In this document: in pieces, positions 8,523-18,276 of the stretch | How positions within the stretch are numbered: the stretch's first letter is position 1 | Layout of the letters: each line of letters begins with the position of its first letter | Source: Syntrophaceae bacterium | GTDB taxonomy: Bacteria; Desulfobacterota; Syntrophia; Syntrophales; Smithellaceae | Length of the DNA stretch: 64,000 nt | Assembly: GCA_018436925.1 (NCBI GenBank) | Contig: JAHDKI010000006.1 | Coordinates: forward strand, 1 to 64,000 | Direction: 5' to 3' | Position numbers and translations under genes: made by a program | Notes under the pieces: model-generated | Told to the model about the DNA's origin: nothing | Databases searched by the model: none | What the model saw: the letters and a program-made list of their open reading frames with translations, nothing else

Positions 8523-11147
8523 TTATAGTTTTTCTTTGAGTTCGGACAGTTTGTTGAGGGCATCCAGGGGCGTCATCGTTGAAATGTCGATGCGGCGCAA
8601 CTCATCAAGCACGGCATCCCGGCCGTCGGTAAACAGATTCAGTTGAGGGTTTGCTTTCATCCCGGCATTTTTCCCCTGTGCGATGCGAGGCATGCCGATT
8701 TCGTCAAACTCCCCCTTTTCCATATTGCGCAGGATCTCTTTGGCCCGGGCGATCACCTCTTCGGGAACGCCCGCGATGCGCGCCACTTCAATGCCGTAAC
8801 TGCGGCTTGCTCCGCCTTCCACGATTTTACGCAAAAAGATGATCTTTTCACCCCACTCCTTGACGGCAATATTGTAATTCCGGACGCCGTCGCGCGCGGA
8901 GGCAAGATCCACCAACTGATGATAGTGCGTGGCAAAAAGCGCGCGAACCCCGCGGCCGGCGAGATCATGAAGGTATTCCGCCACCGCCCAGGCGATGCTG
9001 AGCCCGTCGAAGGTTGATGTGCCCCGTCCCACCTCATCGAGAATGACCAGGCTTCGCTCCGTGGCGTTTTTCAGAATCTGGGCCGTTTCCATCATTTCGA
9101 CCATAAACGTGCTTAGCCCTTTGACAAGACTGTCGGACGCCCCGATGCGCGTAAAGATCTTATCCACCACGCCGATGCGGGCAAAAGAAGCGGGGACAAA
9201 GCTCCCCATTTGCGCCAGAAGAACAATCAGAGCAACCTGTCGGATGTAGGTCGATTTTCCCGCCATGTTCGGACCGGTAATAACCAGGAGGCGGTTTTGC
9301 TGCAAATCCAGATGACAATCGTTGGGAACAAAACCCTCATTTTTCAAAACCGCCTCAACAACCGGGTGGCGACCGTCCCGAATATCGATGACGTCTTCAT
9401 CATCGATTTCCGGACAAGTGAACCCATGCTTTTGAGCGACATCAGCCAGCGCTGAAAGCGCGTCTAGATCGGCCACGAAAGAGGCGTTCTTCTGAATACT
9501 GAAAATGAAAGGCATCAGATCGTCTCGCAGCCGCTCATAGAGTTGGGCTTCCCGTTGACGAATTTTTTCCTCGGCGCCCAGCACCGTTTCCTCAAAGTCC
9601 TTGAGCTCTTCATTGATATAGCGTTCCGCGTTTACCAGGGTCTGCTTCCGGACATAAGAGGCGGGAACCAGGTGCGCGTTGGCCTTCGTGATCTCAATAT
9701 AGTATCCGAAAACGTTGTTGAAACCGATCTTGAGCGTCTGAATGCCGGTGGCCTGACGCTCCTTGGCCTCAAGTGCGGCAATCCATTTTTTCCCGTCGCG
9801 GCTCACCGAGCGCAGTCTGTCGATTTCCTCATCATATCCCTGCGCGATGAATCCGCCGTCCTGCAGGCGGGCGGGCGGCTCGGCCACAATCGCGCGGGCG
9901 ATGAGCGCGGTCAGATCCGGAAGCGGAGAGATTCCTTTTCGGATCGCCGCTCCGAGCGGCGCCGTCAAATCCGAAAGCAGATTTTGAATTTCGGGCAAAG
10001 CGGCAAGCGATTGGGCCAGCGCGACCAGATCGCGCGGCGTGGCGACACGAAGCGCGATGCGCCCGGCAAGTCTTTCAAGATCGTACATCCGGGAAAGCGT
10101 CTTTCTCAGATCCGTTCGAACCGCATAACCGTCTTTGAGTTCCGCCACTGCGGCCAGACGCCCGCGGATTTTATCGGACGCGACCAGCGGATAGGCCAGC
10201 CATCGCCGAAGGCGTCTGGCCCCCATAGGGGTGAGCGTTTCGTTGATGAGGTGAAACAGGGAACCGGCGCGACTGCCGTCGGATAGGGTCGTAAACAACT
10301 CCAGATTTCGCCTGGCGGCTTCGTCCATCGTCAAAAATGCAGCAGGCGCATACCAGCGAATTTCATTGATGTGGCCGGGGCGCGTCATCTGGGTCGCGTT
10401 CACATAGCCCAACACCGCTCCGGCGGCGGCTCTCGCGGCGGGGTGATCGAAAAGCCCCGACGCGTCTAAAAGTTTCTCGGGAAACTCTTTTTTTAAAATC
10501 TCAAAAGCCAGATCAGGCTCGAAAGAACCGTCGTCGAGATAATTCACGCACACGTTCGGCGTCTGCGCTTCGATCGCCCCGATGAGTTCGGCATCGGGAA
10601 ACAATCGGCTGACGATCATCTCCCGGATGTCCAGCCCCCCGACGGCGGCCACAAACGACCCGGCGTCGGAAAACTCCCCCACCTGGAACTCGCCGGTGGA
10701 CAAATCCAGAAAGGCCAGTCCCAAGCGGTCGCCCGCGGCGGCGATCGCGGCCAGATAATTGTTTTCAGAGGCCTTGAGATTTTCCTCGTCGAGCACCAGG
10801 CCCGGCGTGATCACCCGAATCACATCGCGTTTGACGATGCCTTTGGCGGTTTTCGGATCTTCCACCTGCTCGCAAACCGCGACTTTAAGCCCCTTTTCAA
10901 CGAGTTTATTAATGTAGGCGGACGCGGCGTGATAGGGAACGCCGCACAGCGGCACCGCACCCTCTTTTGATTTGTTGCGGGATGTCAGAGTGATTTCCAG
11001 AATGGGCGCGGCTTTGAGCGCGTCTTCAAAAAACATCTCGTAGAAGTCGCCCATCCGGTAAAACAAAATGCAATCGGGATATTTTTCCTTGATGGCGGCG
11101 TACTGCTTCATCGCCGGAGTGAGATTAAGCGTCGCCTCTAGCGCCAT
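8523..11147 (-). CDS. mutS: DNA mismatch repair protein MutS
   Basis: 874 residues, the usual MutS length. The mismatch-binding motif FYRMGDFYEMF is near the N terminus, with the Walker A GPNMAGKST and the ABC-type signature/Walker B DEVGRGTSTFDG in the C-terminal ATPase. MutS recognises mispairs and recruits MutL; mutL is not in this window. I chose the start at 11147 because the MutS N terminus begins there (MALEATLNLTPAMKQY), a G-rich ribosome site precedes it, and longer versions run into the upstream gene. The start overlaps the end of the upstream membrane-protein gene by 10 bp, suggesting coupling. Confidence 0.97.
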   Translation of the reverse strand: MALEATLNLTPAMKQYAAIKEKYPDCILFYRMGDFYEMFFEDALKAAPILEITLTSRNKSKEGAVPLCGVPYHAASAYINKLVEKGLKVAVCEQVEDPKTAKGIVKRDVIRVITPGLVLDEENLKASENNYLAAIAAAGDRLGLAFLDLSTGEFQVGEFSDAGSFVAAVGGLDIREMIVSRLFPDAELIGAIEAQTPNVCVNYLDDGSFEPDLAFEILKKEFPEKLLDASGLFDHPAARAAAGAVLGYVNATQMTRPGHINEIRWYAPAAFLTMDEAARRNLELFTTLSDGSRAGSLFHLINETLTPMGARRLRRWLAYPLVASDKIRGRLAAVAELKDGYAVRTDLRKTLSRMYDLERLAGRIALRVATPRDLVALAQSLAALPEIQNLLSDLTAPLGAAIRKGISPLPDLTALIARAIVAEPPARLQDGGFIAQGYDEEIDRLRSVSRDGKKWIAALEAKERQATGIQTLKIGFNNVFGYYIEITKANAHLVPASYVRKQTLVNAERYINEELKDFEETVLGAEEKIRQREAQLYERLRDDLMPFIFSIQKNASFVADLDALSALADVAQKHGFTCPEIDDEDVIDIRDGRHPVVEAVLKNEGFVPNDCHLDLQQNRLLVITGPNMAGKSTYIRQVALIVLLAQMGSFVPASFARIGVVDKIFTRIGASDSLVKGLSTFMVEMMETAQILKNATERSLVILDEVGRGTSTFDGLSIAWAVAEYLHDLAGRGVRALFATHYHQLVDLASARDGVRNYNIAVKEWGEKIIFLRKIVEGGASRSYGIEVARIAGVPEEVIARAKEILRNMEKGEFDEIGMPRIAQGKNAGMKANPQLNLFTDGRDAVLDELRRIDISTMTPLDALNKLSELKEKL

Positions 11148-11554
11148 TTGCCGTCGTCCCCCCGCTCCATATCGATCACGTCCGGCCGGCGCGGGCGGTC
11201 GTTGTCCGCGCCGCGGGCTTGAATGAAGCGATTGGCGATCCAACTGACCACGCTGATAATGATGGCGCCCATAAATGCCGCAAAAAAACCTTCCACCTCA
11301 AAACCCGGAATGAAGTACGCCACCGCCGCCAGCAGAAAGGCATTAAGCAGAAAGGCAAAAATGCCGAGAGTCAGAATCGTTAAAGGCAAAGTTAAGATCA
11401 ACAGGATCGGACGAATAAAAATATTGACAAGCCCTAAAACGGCCGCCGCAATGATGGCGGTTGCCACGGAATCCACATGGATACCGGACAAAATCCAGGA
11501 GGCCGCTAAAATCGCGACGGTAATCACCAGCCATCTTGTAATAAAAATCAGCAT
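11138..11554 (-). CDS. Small four-helix membrane protein, phage holin family 4_2 (YvlD-like)
   Basis: 138 residues with about four membrane helices and the family pattern GLVNIFIRPILLILTLPLT followed by a second hydrophobic hairpin. It ends in a charged tail. The family name 'phage holin 4_2' comes from sequence similarity only; most members are ordinary chromosomal proteins of unknown role. No phage genes are nearby, so I do not read it as a prophage trace. It is translationally coupled to mutS. Confidence 0.85.
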   Translation of the reverse strand: MLIFITRWLVITVAILAASWILSGIHVDSVATAIIAAAVLGLVNIFIRPILLILTLPLTILTLGIFAFLLNAFLLAAVAYFIPGFEVEGFFAAFMGAIIISVVSWIANRFIQARGADNDRPRRPDVIDMERGDDGKWR

Positions 11555-11591
11555 TCCGATACCCTTCTGAAACGCCCCTTTTCATCCGGCG

Positions 11592-12434
11592 TCAATACTT
11601 GTCGACAACCGTCTTTTTCGATTTTAAAAAAACCCAGGTCACACTCAGTCCGCCCATGAGCGAAACTTCCCGTTTGACCAAAGGGCTGCCTTCAAACGCG
11701 GCGCCCTGAAGAAAATCGGCGCTTGCGAAGGCGTGAAAATGGAGTTGTTTGTAGTGCTTTCCCAAGCCGACGGTCAGCGTTGACCCGCTGTAGCCGCCCG
11801 AGGCCGAATAAGCCGGACGCGACGGCGCTGCGTAAAACGGTTCGACATCGTAGAAATACCGGTGATAGCCGCGGTCGGCGAACATCGGACCGGTTGAAAG
11901 ACCGATGTAAAGACCGGTGCCGGGAATAACGTCTCCTTTAGTCAAATTCAGGCGCGGCGAAAAAACCAGTCCTTCATAGCGCACGGACGCGAAATCGGTG
12001 GAAAACACAGCGCGCACAGGCAGAGCCAGACCGATTCGCAAAAGCTGCTGCCTGTCATCGTAGAGCTTGATGCGGAGCGCCGGACCGGCCTCAAAAGTCG
12101 GGTCGAGATCCGGCATAAAGCGCCTGGCTTCATTATCTTTGCTGCGCACCGGCACCGCGCCGTAAAAACTGGCATCGATCAAAAGGCGGTCGGTTTGAAA
12201 TATCCTGCCGGTAATCCGCTTGTCTTCAACGCGGAGGATTCCGCCCCGATAAACAAAGTAAGGAACCGGCAGCAGATAAGCGCGCGTTTCATTCGATCCC
12301 CGATAGTCGGGCATCAGAAGGAAACCGCCTCCGATGCCCAGTTCCCACAACGGCTTTTCCTCGGCCTCGGCTGTTCCGGGCGAAAAAATCAAAAATGCCA
12401 AAAACAGCAGACACAAGGCTTGCAGCTTCTTCAT
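11592..12434 (-). CDS. MipA/OmpV-family outer membrane protein
   Basis: 280 residues with a cleavable signal peptide (cut near AEA-EE, about residue 24) and alternating beta-strand-rich sequence typical of the MipA/OmpV barrel. The mature start (WELGIGGGFLLMPDYRGS) matches the usual opening of the family. MipA scaffolds peptidoglycan enzymes in E. coli, but most family members have unknown roles. It lies between the rubrerythrin gene and the small membrane protein on the same strand. Confidence is good for the family, low for function. Confidence 0.85.
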   Translation of the reverse strand: MKKLQALCLLFLAFLIFSPGTAEAEEKPLWELGIGGGFLLMPDYRGSNETRAYLLPVPYFVYRGGILRVEDKRITGRIFQTDRLLIDASFYGAVPVRSKDNEARRFMPDLDPTFEAGPALRIKLYDDRQQLLRIGLALPVRAVFSTDFASVRYEGLVFSPRLNLTKGDVIPGTGLYIGLSTGPMFADRGYHRYFYDVEPFYAAPSRPAYSASGGYSGSTLTVGLGKHYKQLHFHAFASADFLQGAAFEGSPLVKREVSLMGGLSVTWVFLKSKKTVVDKY

Positions 12435-12480
12435 GCCTATCCCTCTTTAAACGTCCGGCCTTGCGGAGAGCCCTTTGCGA

Positions 12481-12981
12481 TTACTGGTTGAACGTCGTAA
12501 ACTGATCCTGTTTGGCGGCGCAAACCGGACATTCCTCGGGCAATTCGCCGTCCGCGACGTAGCCGCACACCCGGCAGACATGATAGACCGTTTCGCGCTC
12601 TTCCATGAAATGGTTCATCGCCTGTTTGTAGAGTTTCGCGTGGGTTTCCTCCACATCGCGGCTCTGGCTGAAATGCAAAAGCGCCGCTTTGTCGCCCGCC
12701 TGCTCGGCCATCTTCACGAAGCTGTCGTAAGCGATTTCCGCGACCGTTTTTTCCGATTCGAAGCTCGCGGCAAGATTTTCTTCCGTCGACTTGACCTCTT
12801 TCAAGACGCGCAGAGCCCGCATGCCGTGGATTTCTTCGGAAAACGCGATCACGCGGAAGAGCTTCGCGATCTGTTTGTAGCCTTCCTGTTGGGCCTTATC
12901 CGCGTACATTTTCAAGCGCAGAACCGCTTTGGCTTCACCGACATAGGCCTGCTGAAGCGCCTCACGAATTTTGTCGTCCAT
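12481..12981 (-). CDS. rbr: Rubrerythrin
   Basis: 166 residues. The N-terminal four-helix domain carries the di-iron ligands (EAKAVLRLKMYAD, EEIHGMRALR, ETHAKLYKQAM), and the C terminus is a rubredoxin-like iron site (CRVCGYVADG and CPVCAAKQD). Rubrerythrin reduces hydrogen peroxide using electrons from rubredoxin, protecting anaerobes from oxidative stress. It lies 15 bp downstream of the rubredoxin gene and just beyond the flavodiiron protein gene, so the three form an oxygen and peroxide defence operon. Confidence 0.95.
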   Translation of the reverse strand: MDDKIREALQQAYVGEAKAVLRLKMYADKAQQEGYKQIAKLFRVIAFSEEIHGMRALRVLKEVKSTEENLAASFESEKTVAEIAYDSFVKMAEQAGDKAALLHFSQSRDVEETHAKLYKQAMNHFMEERETVYHVCRVCGYVADGELPEECPVCAAKQDQFTTFNQ

Positions 12982-12996
12982 CTTTCGCGCCTTTCG

Positions 12997-13155
12997 TTAT
13001 TCGGGTGAAAATTCGCTTTTGTCCGCGCCGCAAACCGGGCAGGTCCAGTCGGCCGGCAGTTTTTCAAACGGCGTTCCGGCGGCCACGCCGTTTTCATCAT
13101 CGCCCTGATCCGGGTCGTAAACATATCCGCAAACGCCGCATACGTACTTTTTCAT
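12997..13155 (-). CDS. Rubredoxin
   Basis: A 52-residue rubredoxin beginning [19 protein letters not shown] and ending with [12 protein letters not shown]. The two CxxCG-type knuckles bind a single iron. Ribosome site AGGAGGAGCTC sits right before the ATG. It lies between the flavodiiron protein and rubrerythrin genes and is the natural electron carrier for both: flavodiiron protein (oxygen to water) and rubrerythrin (peroxide to water). Confidence 0.97.
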   Translation of the reverse strand: MKKYVCGVCGYVYDPDQGDDENGVAAGTPFEKLPADWTCPVCGADKSEFSPE

Positions 13156-13178
13156 GAGCTCCTCCTTGAAATGGAATA

Positions 13179-14384
13179 TTAAGCTGTTCGTGTTTTCAAT
13201 TGGGCCGCAATCGTTTGTCCCAATTCATGGCACTTCATCAGGACGTCTTTATCCGGCACATGTTTGGTGGCCACCGTCGGAGCGACGATCTCCACTTTCA
13301 TCTCATTGAGAATGGCTTCCAGATCCTTTACCGATTCGCCGCTCCAGCCATAGGATCCAAACACGGCCCCGATGAGATTCGCGGGTTTGAGCCCTTTGAT
13401 GTAAGTCATCACATCGGCCATCTGCGGCAGCAGATTATTGTTGAGCGTAGGAGAGCCCGCCACAATCGCGCCCGCCTCCAGAAGCTCGTAGATAACCTCG
13501 CTTCGGTGTGTTTCATTCATCGACAATATTTTTACTTTGACGCCCGCCTGCGCAAGCGACTCGGCAATGGCCTTGGCCATCATTTCCGTGGAATGCCACA
13601 TTGTCGCGTAGACGACAACCGCTTTGTTCGAAGGCTTCTGGAGGGCCCATTTCTTGTAGAGATCGAGAATGAAGCCCAGATCTTTTCGCCAGATCGGGCC
13701 GTGATCCGGAGCGAGGATTTGAATCGGCCAGCCGCTTTTGGACACTTTTTCAAGCGCTTTGAGGACCACCGGCGAATAGGGCAAAACGATATTCGCGTAA
13801 TACGTGGCCGCTTCGTATTCGAGCATATCCGTCGGAAGTTCATCGGCAAACCGCTCGAACGTCGCCAGATGCATGCCGAAAGCATCCTGGCAGAATAAAA
13901 CCCCTTCTTTTTCTAAAAATGAAAACATGGAATCCGGCCAGTGAATCATCCGGGTTTCCATAAATTTCAATTCCATATTGCCCAGAGACAGACTTTCTCC
14001 TTCCTTGACCGCAACAATCTGCGCACCGCCGTGCAGAATTTCTCCCAGCGTTTTCACGCCCATGGTCGAAGCGAATACTTTTTCCGGTTTGACCCGGTCG
14101 ATCACCTCCAGCAGACAGCCGGAATGGTCCTGTTCGGAGTGATTGGACACGATATAGTCGATCTTCGAGGGATCGACGACGGATGCGATTCTGGCTAACA
14201 TTTCATCCATGAACGGTGATTTGACCGTGTCGACGAGCGTGATCTTGTCCGCAACAATAAGGTAAGCGTTATAGGTGCTGCCGTGCGGCGTGGTATAGCC
14301 GTGAAAGTCGCGGATGGACCAGTCAATCGCGCCCACCCAGTAGACGGATTCGCTGACTTTGACCGCGGAATAGACATGTGCCAT
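13179..14384 (-). CDS. fprA: Flavodiiron protein (A-type; rubredoxin:oxygen oxidoreductase)
   Basis: 401 residues. The metallo-beta-lactamase-like domain (about 1-250) holds the di-iron ligands [23 protein letters not shown] and APDHGP. The C-terminal flavodoxin domain (from about 253) has the FMN loop [14 protein letters not shown]. Flavodiiron proteins reduce oxygen, and in some cases nitric oxide, to harmless products. The rubredoxin gene follows 23 bp downstream, so rubredoxin is the likely donor. This is the first gene of the oxidative-defence operon; the spacer at 14385-14449 contains only short sequence. Confidence 0.95.
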   Translation of the reverse strand: MAHVYSAVKVSESVYWVGAIDWSIRDFHGYTTPHGSTYNAYLIVADKITLVDTVKSPFMDEMLARIASVVDPSKIDYIVSNHSEQDHSGCLLEVIDRVKPEKVFASTMGVKTLGEILHGGAQIVAVKEGESLSLGNMELKFMETRMIHWPDSMFSFLEKEGVLFCQDAFGMHLATFERFADELPTDMLEYEAATYYANIVLPYSPVVLKALEKVSKSGWPIQILAPDHGPIWRKDLGFILDLYKKWALQKPSNKAVVVYATMWHSTEMMAKAIAESLAQAGVKVKILSMNETHRSEVIYELLEAGAIVAGSPTLNNNLLPQMADVMTYIKGLKPANLIGAVFGSYGWSGESVKDLEAILNEMKVEIVAPTVATKHVPDKDVLMKCHELGQTIAAQLKTRTA

Positions 14385-14449
14385 GGAATTTCACCTCGGA
14401 AAAGAATTTTGGAGTTGTAATATAAGCTTCAGGGGGGCATCGTCAACCC

Positions 14450-15064
14450 TTATTTCATCAGAGCGACGCCCGCATCGAAAGCCTTGAGATTGACGGCCAA
14501 TTTATCGGCCGAAAGCGTTTTGTTCATTTCTTTTTCAAACATTTTCCGGTCAATCGGCAAAAGGCCGGTTTGCGCCAGCGCCCCGATCATGATGACATTG
14601 CTCAAAACCGGATTTCCCATCTCAAGCGCCGCGCCGGTCGCATCGATCATCCGCGACGACGCTGAAAGCCTCTGAAATTCAGCCCGAATAACTTCCATTG
14701 ACGGATAGGACAGCTCTCCCGTGATGACGCCGATGGGATAAACCGGACGATTGTTGGACAAAACCACCGTGGACGGATTGCCGTAAACTGCGAGCACCCG
14801 CAGGGCCTCCACCGGTTCCAGACCGATGACGATATCCGCCCTTCCCTTGGGAATCTGCGGACTTTTCACTTCATCCGGCGAGATGCGCAGATGGCTCATC
14901 ACCGAGCCGCCACGCTGCGACATGCCGAAAGTTTCCCCGATCGTCACAACATAGCCCGCATCCACCAGCATGCCGGCCAGCGCGCGCGACGCCAGAACAT
15001 TGCCCTGTCCGCCCACGCCGGTCAGAATCACGTTTTTTTCCGTCTTTTGCATCCTTTTCTTCAT
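14450..15064 (-). CDS. iorB: Indolepyruvate ferredoxin oxidoreductase, beta subunit
   Basis: 204 residues of the pyruvate-ferredoxin-oxidoreductase gamma-type fold, with the opening GVGGQGNVLASRALAGML and the segment GMSQRGGSVMSHLR characteristic of IorB. With IorA it oxidatively decarboxylates aryl pyruvates (from Trp, Phe or Tyr) to aryl-CoA, reducing ferredoxin. I start it at 15064, where ATGA overlaps the iorA stop (translational coupling); a longer reading is an artefact of reading back into iorA. Confidence 0.93.
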   Translation of the reverse strand: MKKRMQKTEKNVILTGVGGQGNVLASRALAGMLVDAGYVVTIGETFGMSQRGGSVMSHLRISPDEVKSPQIPKGRADIVIGLEPVEALRVLAVYGNPSTVVLSNNRPVYPIGVITGELSYPSMEVIRAEFQRLSASSRMIDATGAALEMGNPVLSNVIMIGALAQTGLLPIDRKMFEKEMNKTLSADKLAVNLKAFDAGVALMK

Positions 15065-17010
15065 GATGGACTCACACTTAAATCCGTTTTGACAATCGCT
15101 TTCTGCGGGCAGATCAACGCGCAAACGCCGCACCCCGCGCAGATGACCTCGTCGATTACCGCCTTTTTCTTTGTCCGATCCCACGTTAGGCCCGGACAAC
15201 GGAAAATCCGCGTGCAAAGCCGGTTACAACCGCAAGCCTCACCCACGCAAAGCGTTTCATCGACTGCGACCTCAAATCGTTTTTTGCCCTTTTTCTCGGG
15301 ACTAAGCGCGCAGGCCTGACGCAGAATCAAAACCTTGAGCCGGCCTTTTTCCGAAAGAAACCGCGTGAGGATTTTACTGGTCCGATCCAGATCGAACGGG
15401 TCGGAGACTTCGACTTCCGCCCCGATGGCCCGGCAGATCGCCTCGATATCCACGGCGGGAACTGTTTCTTTGACCGCGCTGACCGGTAGCCCCGGATGCG
15501 GCTGAAAACCGGTCATGGCCGTGCCTGCGTTGTCGAGCACGATGAATGTGATGTCTGCGCGGTTGTGCTGTGCGTTAATGAGCGCGGGAATCACCGCGTG
15601 ATAAAACGTGGAATCGCCGCACACCGTCAGAATCGGCTTATCCAGCCCGAAGGGGGCAAGCTTTGCAAAGCCGCTGGCAAGCCCCGTTCCCGAACCCATC
15701 GAATGGAGCGTGGGCATGGTGGAGTAGCCGGTCGCGGGCGACAGCGCCGCCATCGAATAGCAGCCGATATCGCCGCAGACAAAGCCGTCGCGGCCGTCGA
15801 GCGCAATCGCGTTATGGATATTCCAGAAAGATGCGCGATGCGGGCATCCGGCGCAAAATGTCTGTTCGCGCACGGGCACCAGCGCCGACGCCTTGGCAGC
15901 TTCAGCCGCATAGGAGGCCGGAAGCTTTTGAAGTTTTACTTTAAGAATCTTCCCGATCGCTGCGGCCACAAGGTCGGGATTGAGTTCGCCCGCTTGAGGA
16001 AGCGTGCCGTCGAGCTTGCCGAAATGCGGCTTTTTTCGGATATCCGCGGAAAGTCCTGCGGCCAGAATCTTGACGCTTTCCTCCAAAAACGGCAGGACTT
16101 CTTCGACGATCAGAATTTTCTTTGCGGCCTGAAGATGCCTTGTCAGAAGTTTCGGCGGAAGCGGCCAGGTGGTCGCAAGCTTCAAAATGCCGACTCTTTT
16201 TTCGACGGCCAGCATCTCTACGGCTTCGTGCGCATACAGAGAACAGGCGCTCGCGGTGACAATGAGCAGATCCGGCCTGGCAGGGCCGGTATAGCGGTTA
16301 AACGGGCTTTTTTCAAAAAGCGCCACGGCGTCCTGGAGTTTGTCCTGATGCAGCAGATGCTTGGCCACAACAGGGGTGCTGATCATCGGGCCGGCCTGCG
16401 AATCCATGATGGGGCCGTCATAGCGAAATGCCGCCCGACGGGATCTTGCGGGCAACTTTCCGCACAGAACGTTGCCGCTTGCGTGCGACATGCGCGTGAC
16501 GGAACGCAGCATCACGACATTGCCGATAACCTCGGACAGCTCGAAGGCCCATTTCGTGAGGTCCTTCGCCTCCTGAAAATCGGCAGGCTCCAGAAGCGGA
16601 ATTTCGAGCATTCTCGCGAAATAGCGCGACTCGCCTTCGTTGACGCTGGAGAGCGCCCCCGGATCTTCGCACGACACCAGCACCAGCCCGCCGCGCGTTC
16701 CCGACGCAGTCAGATGCAAAAGGAAGTCGGAGGCCACGTTCACGCCGTTTTGCTTCATCACGGCGATGGACCGCAAGCCCGCAAAAGACGCGGCAGCCGC
16801 CACTTCCAGCGCCACTTTTTCGTTGACCGACCACTCCACATAAACGTTGCGCTCGCGGGCGACGGACGCCAGCGACTCGATCACCTCTGAAGACGGCGTT
16901 CCCGGATAAGCGGCCGCCACCGACACGCCTGCCTCCAGCGCGCCGCGCGCGATGGCTTCATTGCCTAAGAACAGGACTTTGGAACTGGCCGGAACTAATA
17001 ATTTGCTCAT
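15061..17010 (-). CDS. iorA: Indolepyruvate ferredoxin oxidoreductase, alpha subunit
   Basis: 649 residues. The N-terminal domain carries the AYPGTPSSEVIE motif. The thiamine-diphosphate domain includes CPHRASFW, CGDIGCYSM, the run GSGTGLASGFAKL and CGDSTFYH. The C terminus has an 8Fe-type ferredoxin arrangement (CVGEACGCNRLCTR, then CAGCGVCALICPQ). It catalyses the TPP-dependent step and passes electrons to ferredoxin. Known from archaea and anaerobic bacteria that ferment aromatic amino acids. Two further iron-sulfur genes upstream may accept or supply these electrons. Confidence 0.95.
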   Translation of the reverse strand: MSKLLVPASSKVLFLGNEAIARGALEAGVSVAAAYPGTPSSEVIESLASVARERNVYVEWSVNEKVALEVAAAASFAGLRSIAVMKQNGVNVASDFLLHLTASGTRGGLVLVSCEDPGALSSVNEGESRYFARMLEIPLLEPADFQEAKDLTKWAFELSEVIGNVVMLRSVTRMSHASGNVLCGKLPARSRRAAFRYDGPIMDSQAGPMISTPVVAKHLLHQDKLQDAVALFEKSPFNRYTGPARPDLLIVTASACSLYAHEAVEMLAVEKRVGILKLATTWPLPPKLLTRHLQAAKKILIVEEVLPFLEESVKILAAGLSADIRKKPHFGKLDGTLPQAGELNPDLVAAAIGKILKVKLQKLPASYAAEAAKASALVPVREQTFCAGCPHRASFWNIHNAIALDGRDGFVCGDIGCYSMAALSPATGYSTMPTLHSMGSGTGLASGFAKLAPFGLDKPILTVCGDSTFYHAVIPALINAQHNRADITFIVLDNAGTAMTGFQPHPGLPVSAVKETVPAVDIEAICRAIGAEVEVSDPFDLDRTSKILTRFLSEKGRLKVLILRQACALSPEKKGKKRFEVAVDETLCVGEACGCNRLCTRIFRCPGLTWDRTKKKAVIDEVICAGCGVCALICPQKAIVKTDLSVSPS

Positions 17011-17048
17011 GATTCATCCATCGTTCAGAAAGCGGTCGGGGCCGTTTT

Positions 17049-18182
17049 CTAGCCTTTCAAATACGCCTTCACGACCGGATCATCGGAAGACAGATATAAA
17101 AGCTTTTTTGCCGAACCGGTTTTTATCGTTATGGCCTTGAGGCCTTTTTTCTTTTTTTCCGCCGCGGCGGCTTTAAGCGCGTCGAACGCTTGCGCGGGCG
17201 CTTCAAGAATTTCCACAACGCCCTTTGCCCCGGCAAGATTCATCAACTTCGCACCGGTTTCACTGCGGACAATGACCTGATTCCAGCCCGCCATCTCGCA
17301 ACACTCGCCACCGTATCGCGCCGCTCCGACCGACAGATCGGCCAGCTCCGCCGTGGAATCCACGCAATAGCGGCAGGCCGTCCTCACGCAGGCATCCACT
17401 TCCGAAAGAGGAATCTCGACGTCAGATCCTGCGGTTTTCAGAGACAAGACACTGCGCCCGGCCGGAATATCCATTTCTATTATTTTTTCGTAGGTTAGGT
17501 CATATTGCCCAAGAAGATGCTTAAACTTTTCCGGCGAGAGCGTCCACCCGCAAAAAAGGCCGATCACCAGCCCCAGCGACTGTCCTTTCGCGTAACCTTC
17601 AATGTCCGAGGTCCGGATTTTCGCAAAGGCTGTGGCCTGGCAGGGAGTGGCCACCACGCCCAGTTTCCCCCCGAAACCGTCGGGCATTTGATGAAATGCC
17701 GCCACAGTGGGTGAAACGGTAAATCTGCTTTTAGCGTACCTGATGAGTTCGGAAGACTTATCTATCACCCGGCCTTCGGGCTCGCCTTCCTCATTTTGTC
17801 CGGAGACGATCGCCGCAGAAATGAGGCCTTCCTCCATGGCCAGCTGAAGAAGCGCCGTCACGGTGCCGCCGTGCTGGGCTTTTGCCCGCAGATGCGGATC
17901 GGCGGCGCGGGCGAGATAAAACCCCTTCACCGCGCCGATTTGGGCTGTGATGTCTTTGGAATCATAAAGAATTCGGCGAATCCGATCAAAGTCGACGCTC
18001 GTCCGGGGGCAAAACGTGTAACATTTACCCTCTTGAAGATCGCAAGAAAATAGCTGAACCGTCCGGTCGGCATGGATCACTTGATACGGACAAAGTCCCA
18101 CGCAGGCCCCGCATCCCGTGCAGAGGGATTGCTCCAGTACCTGTTTTTTGAGTTTTGCCTGAGCGCTAAGCCCTTTGGCCAT
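17049..18182 (-). CDS. Coenzyme F420 hydrogenase/dehydrogenase beta-subunit-like iron-sulfur flavoprotein
   Basis: 377 residues with an N-terminal ferredoxin motif (CTGCGACVGLCPY, about 21-33), then the FrhB/FdhB N-terminal and C-terminal domains (GGTVTALLQLAMEEG; TPCQATAFAKIR; CRYCVDSTAELADLSVG). Relatives bind FAD and iron-sulfur clusters and link ferredoxin to F420, formate dehydrogenase or other acceptors. It lies 38 bp upstream of iorA in the same direction, so co-transcription and electron exchange with IorAB are plausible. Use of F420 itself cannot be told from sequence. Confidence 0.87.
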   Translation of the reverse strand: MAKGLSAQAKLKKQVLEQSLCTGCGACVGLCPYQVIHADRTVQLFSCDLQEGKCYTFCPRTSVDFDRIRRILYDSKDITAQIGAVKGFYLARAADPHLRAKAQHGGTVTALLQLAMEEGLISAAIVSGQNEEGEPEGRVIDKSSELIRYAKSRFTVSPTVAAFHQMPDGFGGKLGVVATPCQATAFAKIRTSDIEGYAKGQSLGLVIGLFCGWTLSPEKFKHLLGQYDLTYEKIIEMDIPAGRSVLSLKTAGSDVEIPLSEVDACVRTACRYCVDSTAELADLSVGAARYGGECCEMAGWNQVIVRSETGAKLMNLAGAKGVVEILEAPAQAFDALKAAAAEKKKKGLKAITIKTGSAKKLLYLSSDDPVVKAYLKG

Positions 18183-18276
18183 GGATCACCTGAGAAAAAG
18201 AGTTGAATGTGTATATCGCATCGAGAACTTTCAGGCAAGTCCATGATGCATTAAACGCGCACTTTATTGATTTCTT

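Noticed and set aside
11138..11554. Prophage marker ('phage holin')
   Set aside because: The family is mostly chromosomal and no other phage gene is near.
15496..16890. Plus-strand frame of 464 codons
   Set aside because: Antisense to iorA, rich in Arg/His with no domain; a shadow of the G/C-rich third codon positions.
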